DNA from: Rhizocola hellebori
GTDB taxonomy: Bacteria > Actinomycetota > Actinomycetes > Mycobacteriales > Micromonosporaceae
Direction of reading: 5' to 3'
Length of the DNA: 64,000 bases
NCBI RefSeq assembly: GCF_016862955.1
Contig: NZ_BONY01000006.1
Location: forward strand, 1 to 64,000
Of this stretch, positions 1-8,136 are shown in pieces. The notes below the pieces were generated by a model that searched no databases, was not told where the DNA came from, and saw only the letters and a list, made by a program, of their open reading frames with translations. A program made the position numbers and the translations under genes. The stretch's first letter is position 1. Each line of letters begins with the position of its first letter.

Positions 1-49
1 AGACGAGGTCTCCCGCCCGCCTGATGTTTGTGTACGAGAGGATGTATTC

Positions 50-1486
50 GTGGCGACCTTCATTGACCGGGTGGTGCTGCACCTGCAGGCCGGCGACGGC
101 GGCCACGGCTGTGTGTCCATCCACCGCGAGAAGTTCAAGCCGCTGGGCGGGCCCGACGGTGGCAACGGCGGTCACGGCGGCGGAATTCTGCTTGAGGTGG
201 ACCAGAACTCGCACACCCTGCTCGACTTTCATTTCCGTCCCCATGTGCGGGCCAAGAATGGGGCCGGCGGATCCGGTGGCAACCGCGATGGCGCCAACGG
301 CGGAGATCTGGTGCTCAAAGTCCCTTCCGGGACGGTGGTCCAGACGCTGGCCGGCGAGATGATCGCCGACCTGGTCGGGGTCGGCACGACGCTTGAGGTG
401 GCTCGCGGCGGGCGGGGCGGGCGCGGCAACGCGGCGCTTGCCAGCTCGCGGCGCAAGGCTCCGGGTTTCGCCGAGCTGGGCGAGCCGGGTGAGCGCCTGG
501 ACGTGGTGCTGGAGCTCAAGAGCGTTGCCGACGTGGGGCTGGTGGGCTTCCCGAGCGCCGGCAAGTCGTCGCTGATCTCGGTGATATCCGCGGCCAAGCC
601 GAAGATCGCCGACTATCCTTTCACGACACTGGTACCCAACCTCGGCGTGGTGCAAGCCGGGGAACGTGTCTTCACGGTCGCCGATGTGCCCGGCCTCATT
701 CCGGGCGCGGCCACCGGCAAGGGCCTGGGGTTGCAGTTCCTGCGCCACATCGAGCGGTGCGCCGTGCTGGCGCACGTGGTGGACACCGCGACGCTGGAGC
801 CGGGCCGCGACCCGGTGGCCGACATCGACGCGCTGGAAGCCGAGCTTGCCGCCTACGGCGGGCTGGAGGACAAGCCCCGGATCATCGTCCTGAACAAGAT
901 CGATGTCCCGGACGGCCGCGACCTGGCCGACATCGTCGAGCCGGACCTGGCTCGGTACGGCTGGCCGGTCTACCGGGTCAGTGCCGCCACCCGGGAAGGC
1001 TTGCAGGAGTTCATCTATGCCCTGGGCCGCCTGGTCGACGAGCACCGCGCCGCGCAGCCGGTGCTGGAGCCCACCCGGCTGGTGCTGCGACCGTCGGCTG
1101 TGGACGATTCCGGGTTCACGATCCAGCGCGACGCCGACGACGTGTGGGTGATCAAGGGCACCAAGCCGGAGCGGTGGGTCAGGCAGACCAACTTCGACAA
1201 CGACGAAGCCGTCGGCTACCTGGCCGATCGGTTGGCCCGCCTGGGCGTTGAGGACAAATTGGCGAAGCTGGGCGCAGAGCCGGGCGACCCGGTGCGCATC
1301 GGCACCATGGAGTTCGACTGGCAGCCCGCCATCGAGGCCGAGTTCGTTCCCACCACCCGTGGCGCCGACCTTCGCTTGGAGGACAACGACTCCCGGGCCG
1401 GGGCCGCCGAGCGGCTGGCCGCCCGCAAGGCGCGCCGGGTGCGCGAGGAGGGCGACACCGCGGGCGACTGGGTCGAGGACGAGTAG
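50..1486 (+). CDS. obg: Obg family GTPase (ObgE/CgtA)
   Basis: This is the ribosome-associated GTPase that acts in late assembly of the 50S subunit and in stress control. The 478-residue protein has the glycine-rich Obg fold at residues 1-158 (many GG and GGxGG turns), then a G domain with the P-loop GFPSAGKSS near residue 165, the switch/G3 motif DVPGLI and the G4 motif NKID. An actinobacterial C-terminal OCT-type domain follows from about residue 340 and ends in a charged tail. The GTG start is 7 nt after GAGAGGA (36-42). In related genomes rplU-rpmA lie just upstream, which would fall outside the window. Identity is not in doubt. Confidence 0.97.
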   Translation: MATFIDRVVLHLQAGDGGHGCVSIHREKFKPLGGPDGGNGGHGGGILLEVDQNSHTLLDFHFRPHVRAKNGAGGSGGNRDGANGGDLVLKVPSGTVVQTLAGEMIADLVGVGTTLEVARGGRGGRGNAALASSRRKAPGFAELGEPGERLDVVLELKSVADVGLVGFPSAGKSSLISVISAAKPKIADYPFTTLVPNLGVVQAGERVFTVADVPGLIPGAATGKGLGLQFLRHIERCAVLAHVVDTATLEPGRDPVADIDALEAELAAYGGLEDKPRIIVLNKIDVPDGRDLADIVEPDLARYGWPVYRVSAATREGLQEFIYALGRLVDEHRAAQPVLEPTRLVLRPSAVDDSGFTIQRDADDVWVIKGTKPERWVRQTNFDNDEAVGYLADRLARLGVEDKLAKLGAEPGDPVRIGTMEFDWQPAIEAEFVPTTRGADLRLEDNDSRAGAAERLAARKARRVREEGDTAGDWVEDE

Positions 1487-1520
1487 AGCGTTCGGTAACA
1501 GGCCGGAAACACGGCGTGTC

Positions 1521-1526
1521 TAACCT
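1521..1526 (+). promoter_or_regulatory. -10 hexamer of a leaderless GNAT gene
   Basis: TAACCT lies 7 nt before GTG 1534, inside the longer open frame that begins at 1516. It argues for the internal start. Confidence 0.5.
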
Positions 1527-1533
1527 GCATTGG

Positions 1534-1965
1534 GTGTTGATCCAGAACAAGGAGATCACCCACCCCGATGTCACCCTGCTTGTCCGCAACGCCGAGGACG
1601 AGCTCATCGTTCGTTACCCCGAACAGGTGCCGTCGACTGTCAATCCGCATGCCCGCTTCGTGGTCGCCTATGTGCTCGGCCGCCCGGTGGGCTGCGGCGC
1701 CCTCATCCTGCTCGATGAGGGCGTCGCGGAAATCAAGCGGCTTTATGTGCTGCCCGCCCACCGCCGCAATGGGGTGGCCCGGCGCATCCTGCTGGCGCTG
1801 GAACGCAAAGCCATTGCGGCACAGGTGGGCGAGCTGATCCTGGCTTCGGGAACCCGCCAGCCCGAAGCCTTGCCGTTCTACGAATCCCTTGGATACCAGC
1901 GCATCGAGCCCTACGGTCACCACATCGGCAACCCGGTCTCGGTGTGTTTCAGTAAGCGGCTGTAA
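1534..1965 (+). CDS. GNAT family N-acetyltransferase
   Basis: A single-domain acyl-CoA N-acetyltransferase of 143 residues. The acetyl-CoA pyrophosphate-binding loop is the RRNGVARR stretch after the strand EIKRLYVLP, and the C-terminal FYESLGY is typical of the family. The substrate cannot be read from the sequence. GTG 1534 is preferred over GTG 1516 because a TAACCT -10 box lies between them. The gene converges with trpS and the two coding regions overlap by 17 bp, so no terminator fits between them. Confidence 0.85.
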   Translation: MLIQNKEITHPDVTLLVRNAEDELIVRYPEQVPSTVNPHARFVVAYVLGRPVGCGALILLDEGVAEIKRLYVLPAHRRNGVARRILLALERKAIAAQVGELILASGTRQPEALPFYESLGYQRIEPYGHHIGNPVSVCFSKRL

Positions 1966-2950
1966 CCAGTCCGATCGCCTCCGATGCCCGCCGCAGCGTC
2001 GCGGCGGCGCGGGGCCGGGCCTTGGCCGCGCCGTCGCGCAGCACCTGCTCCACCTCGGCCGGGGTCAGCCGGGCATAGTTGCGCTGAATCGGTTCCAGCA
2101 CAGCGATCACCGCGTCGGCGACCGCGCTTTTCAACGCGCCGTAGGAGCCCAGCTCGAACGAGTGGTCGCCGGTACAGGCGGCCAGGATCTCCAGCAGGTT
2201 GGTCACCCCGGGCTGGCGTTCCCGATCGTGGCGCACCACCGCCCGATTGTCGGTGACCGCCCGCATCACCTTGCGCCGCACCATATCCGGCGGGTCCAGC
2301 ACGCTGATCACGCCGGCCGTCACCTGGTTGCTCTTGCCCATCTTCATCGACGGATCCGAAAGATCCATGATGCGCGCGGCGAAGGGCGGATTGACCACCT
2401 TCGGCACGGTAAACGTGTGCCCGTAACGGGTGTTGAACCGGTACGCGACATCGCGGGCCAGCTCCAGATGCTGCGACTGGTCGTCGCCGACGGGTACCTC
2501 ATCGGTGTCGTGCAGAAGAATGTCGGCAGCCATCAGCACCGGATAGGTGAGCAGGCTCAGCCGCACCGGATCCGGGCCGCTCGATTTCTCCCGGAACTGG
2601 ATCATCCGGCGGGCCTCGCCGTAGCCGGTTGTGCACTCGAGCAGATAGTGCAGCTGAGCGTGCTCGGACAGGTGTGATTGGACATATAGCGTGGTGCGCC
2701 CCGGATCGACGCCGGCGGCGAGCATGACCGCCGCCTGTTCCAGGGTCAGTTCGCGGACGCGACGTGGGTCGTGCTCCACCGTGAGCGCATGCAGATCTAC
2801 GATCATCACTACGGAGTCGTGTTCGTACTGCGTGTTGGCCAGCGGGAGTATGGCGGCGAGCAGGTTGCCCAGCTGCAGGTGACCGGTGGGCTTGAGGCCG
2901 GTGAGGCGGCGGGTGCGGGTCAGCGTGGCGGTGGTGGCGGTAGCGGTCAT
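1949..2950 (-). CDS. trpS: tryptophanyl-tRNA synthetase
   Basis: Charges tRNA-Trp with tryptophan in the cytoplasm. The 333-residue class Ic synthetase shows the HIGH-equivalent in PTGHLQLGN near the N-terminus and the KMSKS-equivalent KMGKS in the middle. The ATG at 2950 is chosen over the upstream in-frame start at 2989 because GAGGAGA lies 9 nt before it, and because the upstream codons fall in the attenuator leader. Expression is predicted to be set by tryptophan supply through the leader at 2990-3085. This is a sensible target, since the enzyme is needed more when charged tRNA-Trp runs short. Confidence 0.97.
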   Translation of the reverse strand: MTATATTATLTRTRRLTGLKPTGHLQLGNLLAAILPLANTQYEHDSVVMIVDLHALTVEHDPRRVRELTLEQAAVMLAAGVDPGRTTLYVQSHLSEHAQLHYLLECTTGYGEARRMIQFREKSSGPDPVRLSLLTYPVLMAADILLHDTDEVPVGDDQSQHLELARDVAYRFNTRYGHTFTVPKVVNPPFAARIMDLSDPSMKMGKSNQVTAGVISVLDPPDMVRRKVMRAVTDNRAVVRHDRERQPGVTNLLEILAACTGDHSFELGSYGALKSAVADAVIAVLEPIQRNYARLTPAEVEQVLRDGAAKARPRAAATLRRASEAIGLVTAAY

Positions 2951-2989
2951 GGCGGTGTCTCCTCGGGTCGAAAGCCCGGCCGGGAGCAC

Positions 2990-3060
2990 AAAAAGGCCGC
3001 CCGGTCGGGCGGCCTGGTGATGTCGGGTGCGCTTAAGCGGGCCGCCCTGTCAGGGCAGCC
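2990..3060 (-). promoter_or_regulatory. trp attenuator: alternative hairpins and intrinsic terminator
   Basis: Read on the minus strand, four pairing segments are visible. Segment 1 is GGCTGCCC (3060-3053), which overlaps the second Trp codon of the leader peptide. Segment 2 is GGGCGGCC (3047-3040). Segment 3 is GGCCGCCCG (3014-3006). Segment 4 is CGGGCGGCC (3003-2995), followed by TTTTT (2994-2990). Segments 1:2 pair with one G-U, 2:3 pair perfectly over 8 bp as antiterminator, and 3:4 form a 9-bp terminator stem with a 2-nt loop as drawn. A ribosome stalled at the Trp codons would cover segment 1, free segment 2 to pair with 3, and allow read-through into trpS. Confidence 0.9.
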
Positions 3061-3070
3061 ACCAGCTCAT
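3050..3070 (-). CDS. trp leader peptide MSWWLP
   Basis: A six-codon open frame, ATG-AGC-TGG-TGG-CTG-CCC-TGA, encodes MSWWLP with two adjacent tryptophan codons. It sits about 15 nt after the predicted transcription start and immediately before the attenuator hairpins. No clear Shine-Dalgarno sequence precedes it. Two tandem Trp codons in so short a frame, placed exactly where segment 1 of the attenuator begins, are very unlikely by chance. Its role is to sense charged tRNA-Trp by ribosome stalling, not to make a functional product. Confidence 0.88.
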   Translation of the reverse strand: MSWWLP

Positions 3071-3091
3071 CGTTTGGGTGCGCACGCACGA

Positions 3092-3120
3092 ATTATCCCT
3101 GTCCGGTGCAATGTTGACAA
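3092..3120 (-). promoter_or_regulatory. sigma-70 type promoter of trpS
   Basis: TTGTCA (3120-3115), a 17-nt spacer and GATAAT (3097-3092). Transcription should start near 3085, just before the leader peptide. Confidence 0.75.
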
Positions 3121-3161
3121 GGGGCCACTGGCTCCTCCCACCAGAGTTTTTCTGCAGTTGG

Positions 3162-3434
3162 ATGACGGCTGTGGCACACCGTGTAGTCCTGCTGCTGGAC
3201 GGCCCGGCGGGTGAGCAGCGTGTCGAGCTCGTCCGCGGCGAGCCGTGCCTCGCCGCGGCGGTGGTGTGCGGGGTGCGCGACGTGGAGCGTTCGGGCGCTC
3301 GGGTGCGCCAGCTCGCGGCAGCGCCCCAGTCGGCGGTGCTCGCCGCGGCAGATCTGGTGCTGCGCTTGCGACAGCTGGTGCCCGAGCTGGCCGAGCAGGA
3401 GGTGGCGATGCTGCTGGAGCTGCTGGAGGTGTGA
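3162..3434 (+). CDS. small hypothetical protein, leucine-rich C-terminus
   Basis: I do not recognise this family. The open frame of about 90 residues has strong GC bias at third positions from roughly 3171 onward, as expected for a real gene here. The protein is rich in Val, Leu, Ala and Arg. Its last 35 residues form a likely amphipathic helix (LRLRQLVPELAEQEVAML). There is no signal peptide or membrane segment. The start is uncertain: ATG 3162 and GTG 3171 are both possible and neither has a clear ribosome binding site. It lies between the trpS leader and pepN on the same strand as pepN. Confidence 0.5.
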   Translation: MTAVAHRVVLLLDGPAGEQRVELVRGEPCLAAAVVCGVRDVERSGARVRQLAAAPQSAVLAAADLVLRLRQLVPELAEQEVAMLLELLEV

Positions 3435-3478
3435 AAGCGAATTGTGTTCAGGGTTGGCCGCGAGGCGATCCCATCAGG

Positions 3479-3484
3479 CAGGAT
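3479..3484 (+). promoter_or_regulatory. possible -10 hexamer of leaderless pepN
   Basis: CAGGAT, 7 nt before ATG 3492. One mismatch to TANNNT. Confidence 0.3.
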
Positions 3485-3491
3485 GAAGTCC

Positions 3492-5984
3492 ATGTCGCAT
3501 CGCAGTCTGACCCACGCCGAGGCCGTTACCCGCGCGGCCGTGGTCCGCAAGCTCTCCTATGAGCTTGACGTCGACCTCACCGGCGGGTCCGAGACATTTA
3601 CCAGCATCACCACCTTGCGCTTTTCCGCGCAGGAGGGCGCCTCTACCTTCGTCGAGGTGCGGCCGCAGCGCCTGGTCTCGGTAACGCTCAACGATGCGAT
3701 CCTCGATGCCACCGTGGTCGATGGCAGGATAGAGCTTTCCGGCCTGTCCGGCGACAACACCGTGGTGGTGGCGGCCGAGTTCGCGTATTCGCATTCCAGC
3801 GAGGGCATGCACCGCTTCGTCGACCCGGCCGATGGAGAAGTCTACGTCTATGCGCAGCCGTCCATCACCGACGCCCCGCGGTTCATGGCCTGCTTCGATC
3901 AGCCAGATCTGAAGGCGCCGGTCACGTTGCTGGTGACGGCCAACCCGTCCTGGACGATCCGCGCCAACGAGGAATGCGTGCAGGAGAAGCCGGGCCGGTG
4001 GCGTTTCCACCCGACCAAGCCCATCGCCACCTACCTGATCACGCTGGTGGCCGGGCCGCTGGTGGAGATCCGCGACGAGCACGACGGCATCTCGCTTGGC
4101 GTGCTGGCCCGCAAGAGCTACTCCGAGGTCCTTGAGCGCGATGCTCCAGAGATCTTCGAGGTCACCAAGGCGTGCTTCGACCGCTTTCATGAGCTTTTTG
4201 GCATCCGGTACCAGTTCGGCAAATACGATCAGGCCTTCGTGCCCGAGTTCAGTTGGGGGGCAATGGAGTTCCCCGGGTGCGTGGTGTTCCGCGACGAATA
4301 TCTGTTCCGGGCCACCGTCACCGATACCGAGCGGCTCGAGCGGGCGGCGGTCATCGCGCACGAGATGGCCCACATGTGGTTCGGCGATCTGGTGACGATG
4401 CGGTGGTGGGATGACCTGTGGCTCAACGAATCCTTCGCCACCTATATGGGGTACAGGCTGGTGTCGGAGGTGACGCGCTGGCCCCAGTCGTGGACGCGGT
4501 TCGGCGTGAACCGCAAGGTGTGGGGCTACGCCGCTGATCAGCGGCCGTCCACCCACCCGGTGGCACCGACCAAGGTCAGCGACACCGATGACGCCATCAA
4601 CAACTTCGACGGAATCTCCTACGCCAAGGGCTGTTCGGCGCTGCGTCAGCTGGTGACCTGGATCGGCGACGACGCCTTCTTCGGCGGGCTGCGCAAGTAC
4701 TTCGACAAGCACGCCTGGGGCAACGCGACCCTGGCCGATCTGCTGGGCGCCCTGTCGGAGTCCAGCGGGCGCGACATCGATGCCTGGGCGCACCTCTGGC
4801 TGCGCACGCCACAGGTCAACACCTTGCGCCCGGAGATCTCGTTCTCCGAGCCGGGAGTCTTCGAATCGGTAACGGTGCACCAAAGCGCCCCGGAAAGCTA
4901 TCCGGTGCTGCGGCCGCACCGCATCGGCATCAGCTGGCTCACCCCCAGCGGCGAGTGGGCCTCGACCGAGGCCGAGGTGTCCGGCGAGGTGACCCCGGTG
5001 CCGCAACTGGCCGGGGTGGCCGGACGTGGGCTGTTGCTCAATTCCGGCGACTACACCTTCGCCAAGGTGCGCCTCGACGATCAGACCCGGGCCGATCTGG
5101 TCGATCTGCTGGCCCGTCAGCCGGACACGCTGTCGCGGGCCCTGATGTGGAACGCCGCCTTCGACGCGGTACGCGACGCCGAGTGGCCCGCAGACGAGTT
5201 CGTAGACCTGGTCGGGGCGGCGCTGAGCGGCGAAACCGACGTCACCCTCCTGGATTCGGTCTTCCAGCTGGCCCGCACCGTGGCGGTGCCGCGCCTGCTT
5301 CCGATGACCACCTATCAGCGGGCGCTGGACAGTCTCGCCGCGACCGCGGCGTCCATTGTGGAGGTGGCGCCGGCCAGCAGCGGACGTCAGCTCGCCGGCG
5401 CGCGCAACCTGGTGTCGTCGACCAGCCAGGCGCCGATGCTGCGCGGCTGGCTGGCCGGAATCGGTGTGCCGCAAGGACTTGTGGTGGACTCCGACCTGCG
5501 CTGGTCGATCCTGTGCCGGCTGGCTGTGCTGGGCGAGATCGGTCACGAGCAGATCGATGCGGAGCTGCAGCGGGACACGTCGGCTCGGGGTCGCCAGGAG
5601 GCCACCCGGGCACGGGCCTCGCTTCCCGATGCGGCGGCCAAGGCGACCGCCTTTGACATCCTCATGAATGAGAAGGGCTTGTCCAACCGGATTGTCGAGT
5701 ACGCCGGATATGGCCTGTGGCAGCCGGAGCACGCCGAGCTGACTTCGTCCTATGTGGAGCGTTTCTTCACGGAATTGCCGATTTCGCAGGGACGTTCGCC
5801 CGATCTGATGGCGCTCATCGGTCACGCGGGGTACCCGGTCTTCGCCGTGTCGCAGGACACACTCGACCTTGCCGAGCGCACGCTGGCCGGTGACCTGCAC
5901 CCACAGCTGCGACGCTCGCTGATGGACGAGACCGACGACCTGCGCCGTGCGCTGAGGGCCCGGGAGGGCGCAAGATCGGCCTAG
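3492..5984 (+). CDS. pepN: aminopeptidase N (M1 family)
   Basis: A zinc metallopeptidase that removes N-terminal residues from peptides in the cytoplasm. The 830-residue protein carries the exopeptidase signature GAMEFPG near residue 256. The gluzincin motif HEMAH is at 290-294 with the third zinc ligand Glu in WLNES at 313, which is the canonical HExxH-18-E spacing. The C-terminal half is the helical ERAP1-like domain. Start choice: the frame is open from 3444, but ATG 3492 opens the usual N-terminus (MSHRSLTHAEA) and sits 7 nt after a possible -10 hexamer. The stop is 9 nt before nadD. Confidence 0.95.
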   Translation: MSHRSLTHAEAVTRAAVVRKLSYELDVDLTGGSETFTSITTLRFSAQEGASTFVEVRPQRLVSVTLNDAILDATVVDGRIELSGLSGDNTVVVAAEFAYSHSSEGMHRFVDPADGEVYVYAQPSITDAPRFMACFDQPDLKAPVTLLVTANPSWTIRANEECVQEKPGRWRFHPTKPIATYLITLVAGPLVEIRDEHDGISLGVLARKSYSEVLERDAPEIFEVTKACFDRFHELFGIRYQFGKYDQAFVPEFSWGAMEFPGCVVFRDEYLFRATVTDTERLERAAVIAHEMAHMWFGDLVTMRWWDDLWLNESFATYMGYRLVSEVTRWPQSWTRFGVNRKVWGYAADQRPSTHPVAPTKVSDTDDAINNFDGISYAKGCSALRQLVTWIGDDAFFGGLRKYFDKHAWGNATLADLLGALSESSGRDIDAWAHLWLRTPQVNTLRPEISFSEPGVFESVTVHQSAPESYPVLRPHRIGISWLTPSGEWASTEAEVSGEVTPVPQLAGVAGRGLLLNSGDYTFAKVRLDDQTRADLVDLLARQPDTLSRALMWNAAFDAVRDAEWPADEFVDLVGAALSGETDVTLLDSVFQLARTVAVPRLLPMTTYQRALDSLAATAASIVEVAPASSGRQLAGARNLVSSTSQAPMLRGWLAGIGVPQGLVVDSDLRWSILCRLAVLGEIGHEQIDAELQRDTSARGRQEATRARASLPDAAAKATAFDILMNEKGLSNRIVEYAGYGLWQPEHAELTSSYVERFFTELPISQGRSPDLMALIGHAGYPVFAVSQDTLDLAERTLAGDLHPQLRRSLMDETDDLRRALRAREGARSA

Positions 5985-5987
5985 CAT
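5982..5987 (+). promoter_or_regulatory. -10 hexamer of leaderless nadD
   Basis: TAGCAT, 6 nt before GTG 5994. It includes the stop codon of pepN. Confidence 0.5.
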
Positions 5988-5993
5988 GGAGGA

Positions 5994-6602
5994 GTGACAT
6001 CCCGCATTGGCGTCATGGGCGGCACCTTCGACCCGATCCATCATGGCCACCTGGTGGCTGCGAGCGAGGTCGCCGACACGTTTGCCCTCGATGAGGTCAT
6101 CTTCGTGCCGGCGGGGCAGCCGTGGCAGAAAAGCGATCAGGTCGTGTCCGCTGCCGAGGACCGGTACCTGATGACAGTCATCGCTACCGCGTCGAACCCG
6201 CGCTTCACCGTGAGCCGGGTCGACGTCGATCGCGATGGCCCCACCTATGCCGTGGACACCCTGCGCGACCTCAACGCCAGATATGGCGACAAGGCCGATT
6301 TGTTCTTCATCACCGGCGCCGACGTCCTCGCCAAGATCCTCTCGTGGAAGGACGCCGATCAGCTGTTCGGGATGGCCCAGTTCATCGGGGTGACGCGTCC
6401 CGGCTTCCAGCTGTCCGACGCCCATCTGCCGGCCGACGCGCCGGTCAGCCTGGTGCCCGTTCCCGCGATGGCCATCTCGTCGACGGACTGCCGTAACCGG
6501 GTCGCCGCCGGCCAGCCGATTTGGTACCTGGTGCCAGATGGTGTGGTGCAGTACATCACCAAACATCACCTTTATCGCGAGCCGATGGCACCGACGATGT
6601 GA
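5994..6602 (+). CDS. nadD: nicotinate-mononucleotide adenylyltransferase
   Basis: Transfers AMP from ATP to nicotinate mononucleotide in NAD synthesis. The 202-residue Rossmann-like nucleotidyltransferase has the [12 protein letters not shown] signature (GxFxPxHxGH) at residues 9-20 and the C-terminal ISSTDCRNR motif (SSTxxR type). The GTG start abuts GGAGGA with no spacing, which is poor for leadered initiation. A TAGCAT box 6 nt upstream explains it better as a leaderless start. It begins the conserved run nadD-rsfS-phosphatase. Confidence 0.95.
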   Translation: MTSRIGVMGGTFDPIHHGHLVAASEVADTFALDEVIFVPAGQPWQKSDQVVSAAEDRYLMTVIATASNPRFTVSRVDVDRDGPTYAVDTLRDLNARYGDKADLFFITGADVLAKILSWKDADQLFGMAQFIGVTRPGFQLSDAHLPADAPVSLVPVPAMAISSTDCRNRVAAGQPIWYLVPDGVVQYITKHHLYREPMAPTM

Positions 6603-6637
6603 GACCCTAGAGGCACGGACCGAACCAAAGGAGAAAT

Positions 6638-7015
6638 GTGCCCGCTACCGAGCGAGCAGTGGAGATGGCGCTGACCGCCGCCCAGGCTGCTGCCGACAAG
6701 AAGGCCGAGAAGATCACCATCCTCGATGTGTCCGAGCATCTCGTCATCACCGACGTGTTCGTGCTGGCCTCTGCGCCCAACGAGCGTCAGGTGCAGGCCA
6801 TCGTCGATGCCATCGAAGAAGCGCTGCTCCTCATGCCGGAGAAGGCCAAGCCGGTGCGCCGCGAGGGGGAGCGGGCAGGTCGATGGGTGCTGCTGGACTT
6901 CAACGACATTGTCGTGCATGTCCAGCACAGTGACGAGCGCGAGTTCTATGCGCTGGACCGGCTCTGGAAGGACTGCCCCCACATCGAGTTCGTCGATCGG
7001 GCGCTCATCTCGTGA
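6638..7015 (+). CDS. rsfS: ribosome silencing factor RsfS
   Basis: Binds ribosomal protein uL14 and blocks subunit joining when nutrients are short. The 125-residue protein shows the family core: the VSEHLVITDVFVLASAPNERQ stretch split across strands 2 and 3, the conserved W in GRWVLLDF, and HVQHSDEREFYALDRLW. The GTG start follows an AAAGGAG site, so unlike nadD this gene is leadered. The last codons overlap the next gene by 4 nt (GTGA), indicating translational coupling. Confidence 0.95.
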   Translation: MPATERAVEMALTAAQAAADKKAEKITILDVSEHLVITDVFVLASAPNERQVQAIVDAIEEALLLMPEKAKPVRREGERAGRWVLLDFNDIVVHVQHSDEREFYALDRLWKDCPHIEFVDRALIS

Positions 7016-7614
7016 CCACGATCATCCTGTGGCGGCACGGCAACACGGACTGGAACAACCAACAGCGTTTTCAGGGCCAAACCGACGTCCCGCTCAATGA
7101 GCGCGGCCTCACCCAGGCCGTCGCCGCCGCAGGACGGTTGGCCGCGCTGAATCCCGATCTGGTGGTGACCAGTGACCTGAGCCGTTGCGCCGCCACCGCC
7201 GCCGCCCTGGGCGATGCCACCGGTCTGCCGGTGGAACGCGACGTGAGACTGCGCGAGCGCTGCTTCGGTGAGTGGGAGACCCTGACCCGCAGCGAGGTCG
7301 CGCAGCGGTTCCCCGAGGCGTGGGCACGCTGGCTTTCCGGCGATCCTCACCCCGGCTGCGGCATCGAGCCCATCGCCGACCTGGGCAAACGGATGGCCGA
7401 GATGATCCGGCACACCGCCGAGCGGGTGCCCGGTAAGACCGCGGTTCTGGTCACTCATGGCGGCTCCACCAAGTGGGGCATCGGCGCATTGCTCGGCTGG
7501 CCCGAGGAGACCGTGGAAACACTGCGCGGCATGGGCAACTGCCACTGGGCCAGGCTGCAGCATGACACCGAGCGCGGCTGGTTGCTCGTCGGGTACAACC
7601 TGGGCGTCCCGTGA
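7012..7614 (+). CDS. histidine phosphatase family protein (phosphoglycerate mutase-like)
   Basis: Two-histidine phosphatase of 200 residues. The catalytic RHG is in LWRHGNTDWN at the N-terminus and the second His is in THGGSTK. The ERCFGEWE motif is typical of broad-specificity phosphatases in this position next to rsfS in actinobacteria. The substrate is not predictable; a glycerol- or sugar-phosphate is usual. The start overlaps the rsfS stop. Confidence 0.88.
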   Translation: MTTIILWRHGNTDWNNQQRFQGQTDVPLNERGLTQAVAAAGRLAALNPDLVVTSDLSRCAATAAALGDATGLPVERDVRLRERCFGEWETLTRSEVAQRFPEAWARWLSGDPHPGCGIEPIADLGKRMAEMIRHTAERVPGKTAVLVTHGGSTKWGIGALLGWPEETVETLRGMGNCHWARLQHDTERGWLLVGYNLGVP

Positions 7615-7708
7615 CTGCGGCTGCCGCAGTGGCTACGCCCTTGGTCACAACTTGGGCGCTAAGGCGCGTTCGCGCAACGACGGCCCGACAGGTAGCGTCC
7701 GAGCTGTT

Positions 7709-8119
7709 ATGACTAGGCAACTGCGTTTCCTCATCATGGGTGCACTGGTCACCGGAGTGTTCGCGGCAGGCTGCGCCCAGGCCAACCCGGAGGGCAGCAC
7801 AGTGACACCCGACCCCTCGGCCACGTCCGGCTCCTCGGCGACCCCGAAGGTTCCGCCACTGACCGCGACACCTCTTCAGCCAACCAAGGCCAGCACCAGC
7901 GAGGTCACCCTCACCGGGATGGTCGAGCGGATAGATCTCGAAGGCGGCTGCACAGTGCTGCGCGCAGACACCAACAAAACCTTTGAGCTGATGGGTGGTG
8001 ACCCCAACATCCTCAAGTCCGGCGCGCGCGTCACCGTCACAGGCAAGATCCGAACAGACCTGTCGACCATCTGCCAGATGGGACCGGTGTTGGAGGTTAC
8101 CTCGTCACAGCCCGCGTGA
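7709..8119 (+). CDS. secreted lipoprotein, small beta-barrel domain
   Basis: A 136-residue protein with a lipoprotein signal peptide: two Arg, a hydrophobic stretch, and the lipobox FAAGC with Cys22. A Thr/Ser/Pro-rich linker (residues 30-60) leads to a compact domain of about 75 residues with alternating strands (VTLTGMVERID, CTVLRADTNKTFEL, ARVTVTGKIR) and two Cys. This resembles small OB-like lipoprotein domains annotated as DUF5818, though I cannot confirm that. The ATG start is chosen because it opens the signal peptide. A TAGCGT box lies 10 nt upstream. Likely anchored on the outer face of the membrane; function unknown. Confidence 0.75.
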   Translation: MTRQLRFLIMGALVTGVFAAGCAQANPEGSTVTPDPSATSGSSATPKVPPLTATPLQPTKASTSEVTLTGMVERIDLEGGCTVLRADTNKTFELMGGDPNILKSGARVTVTGKIRTDLSTICQMGPVLEVTSSQPA

Positions 8120-8124
8120 TCGGC

Positions 8125-8130
8125 TAACGT
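8125..8130 (+). promoter_or_regulatory. -10 hexamer of leaderless DegV gene
   Basis: TAACGT, 6 nt before ATG 8137. Confidence 0.55.
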
Positions 8131-8136
8131 GCCGAC

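Noticed and set aside
3114-3119. TTGACA on the plus strand as a -35 for the small hypothetical gene
   Set aside because: No acceptable -10 box follows at 16-18 nt (CCCACC). The same bases serve the minus-strand trpS promoter.
3474-6569. 1031-codon open frame on the minus strand opposite pepN and nadD
   Set aside because: It is a shadow of GC-rich coding sequence: no domain, His/Gly/Arg/Gln-rich composition, and the plus strand holds two certain genes.
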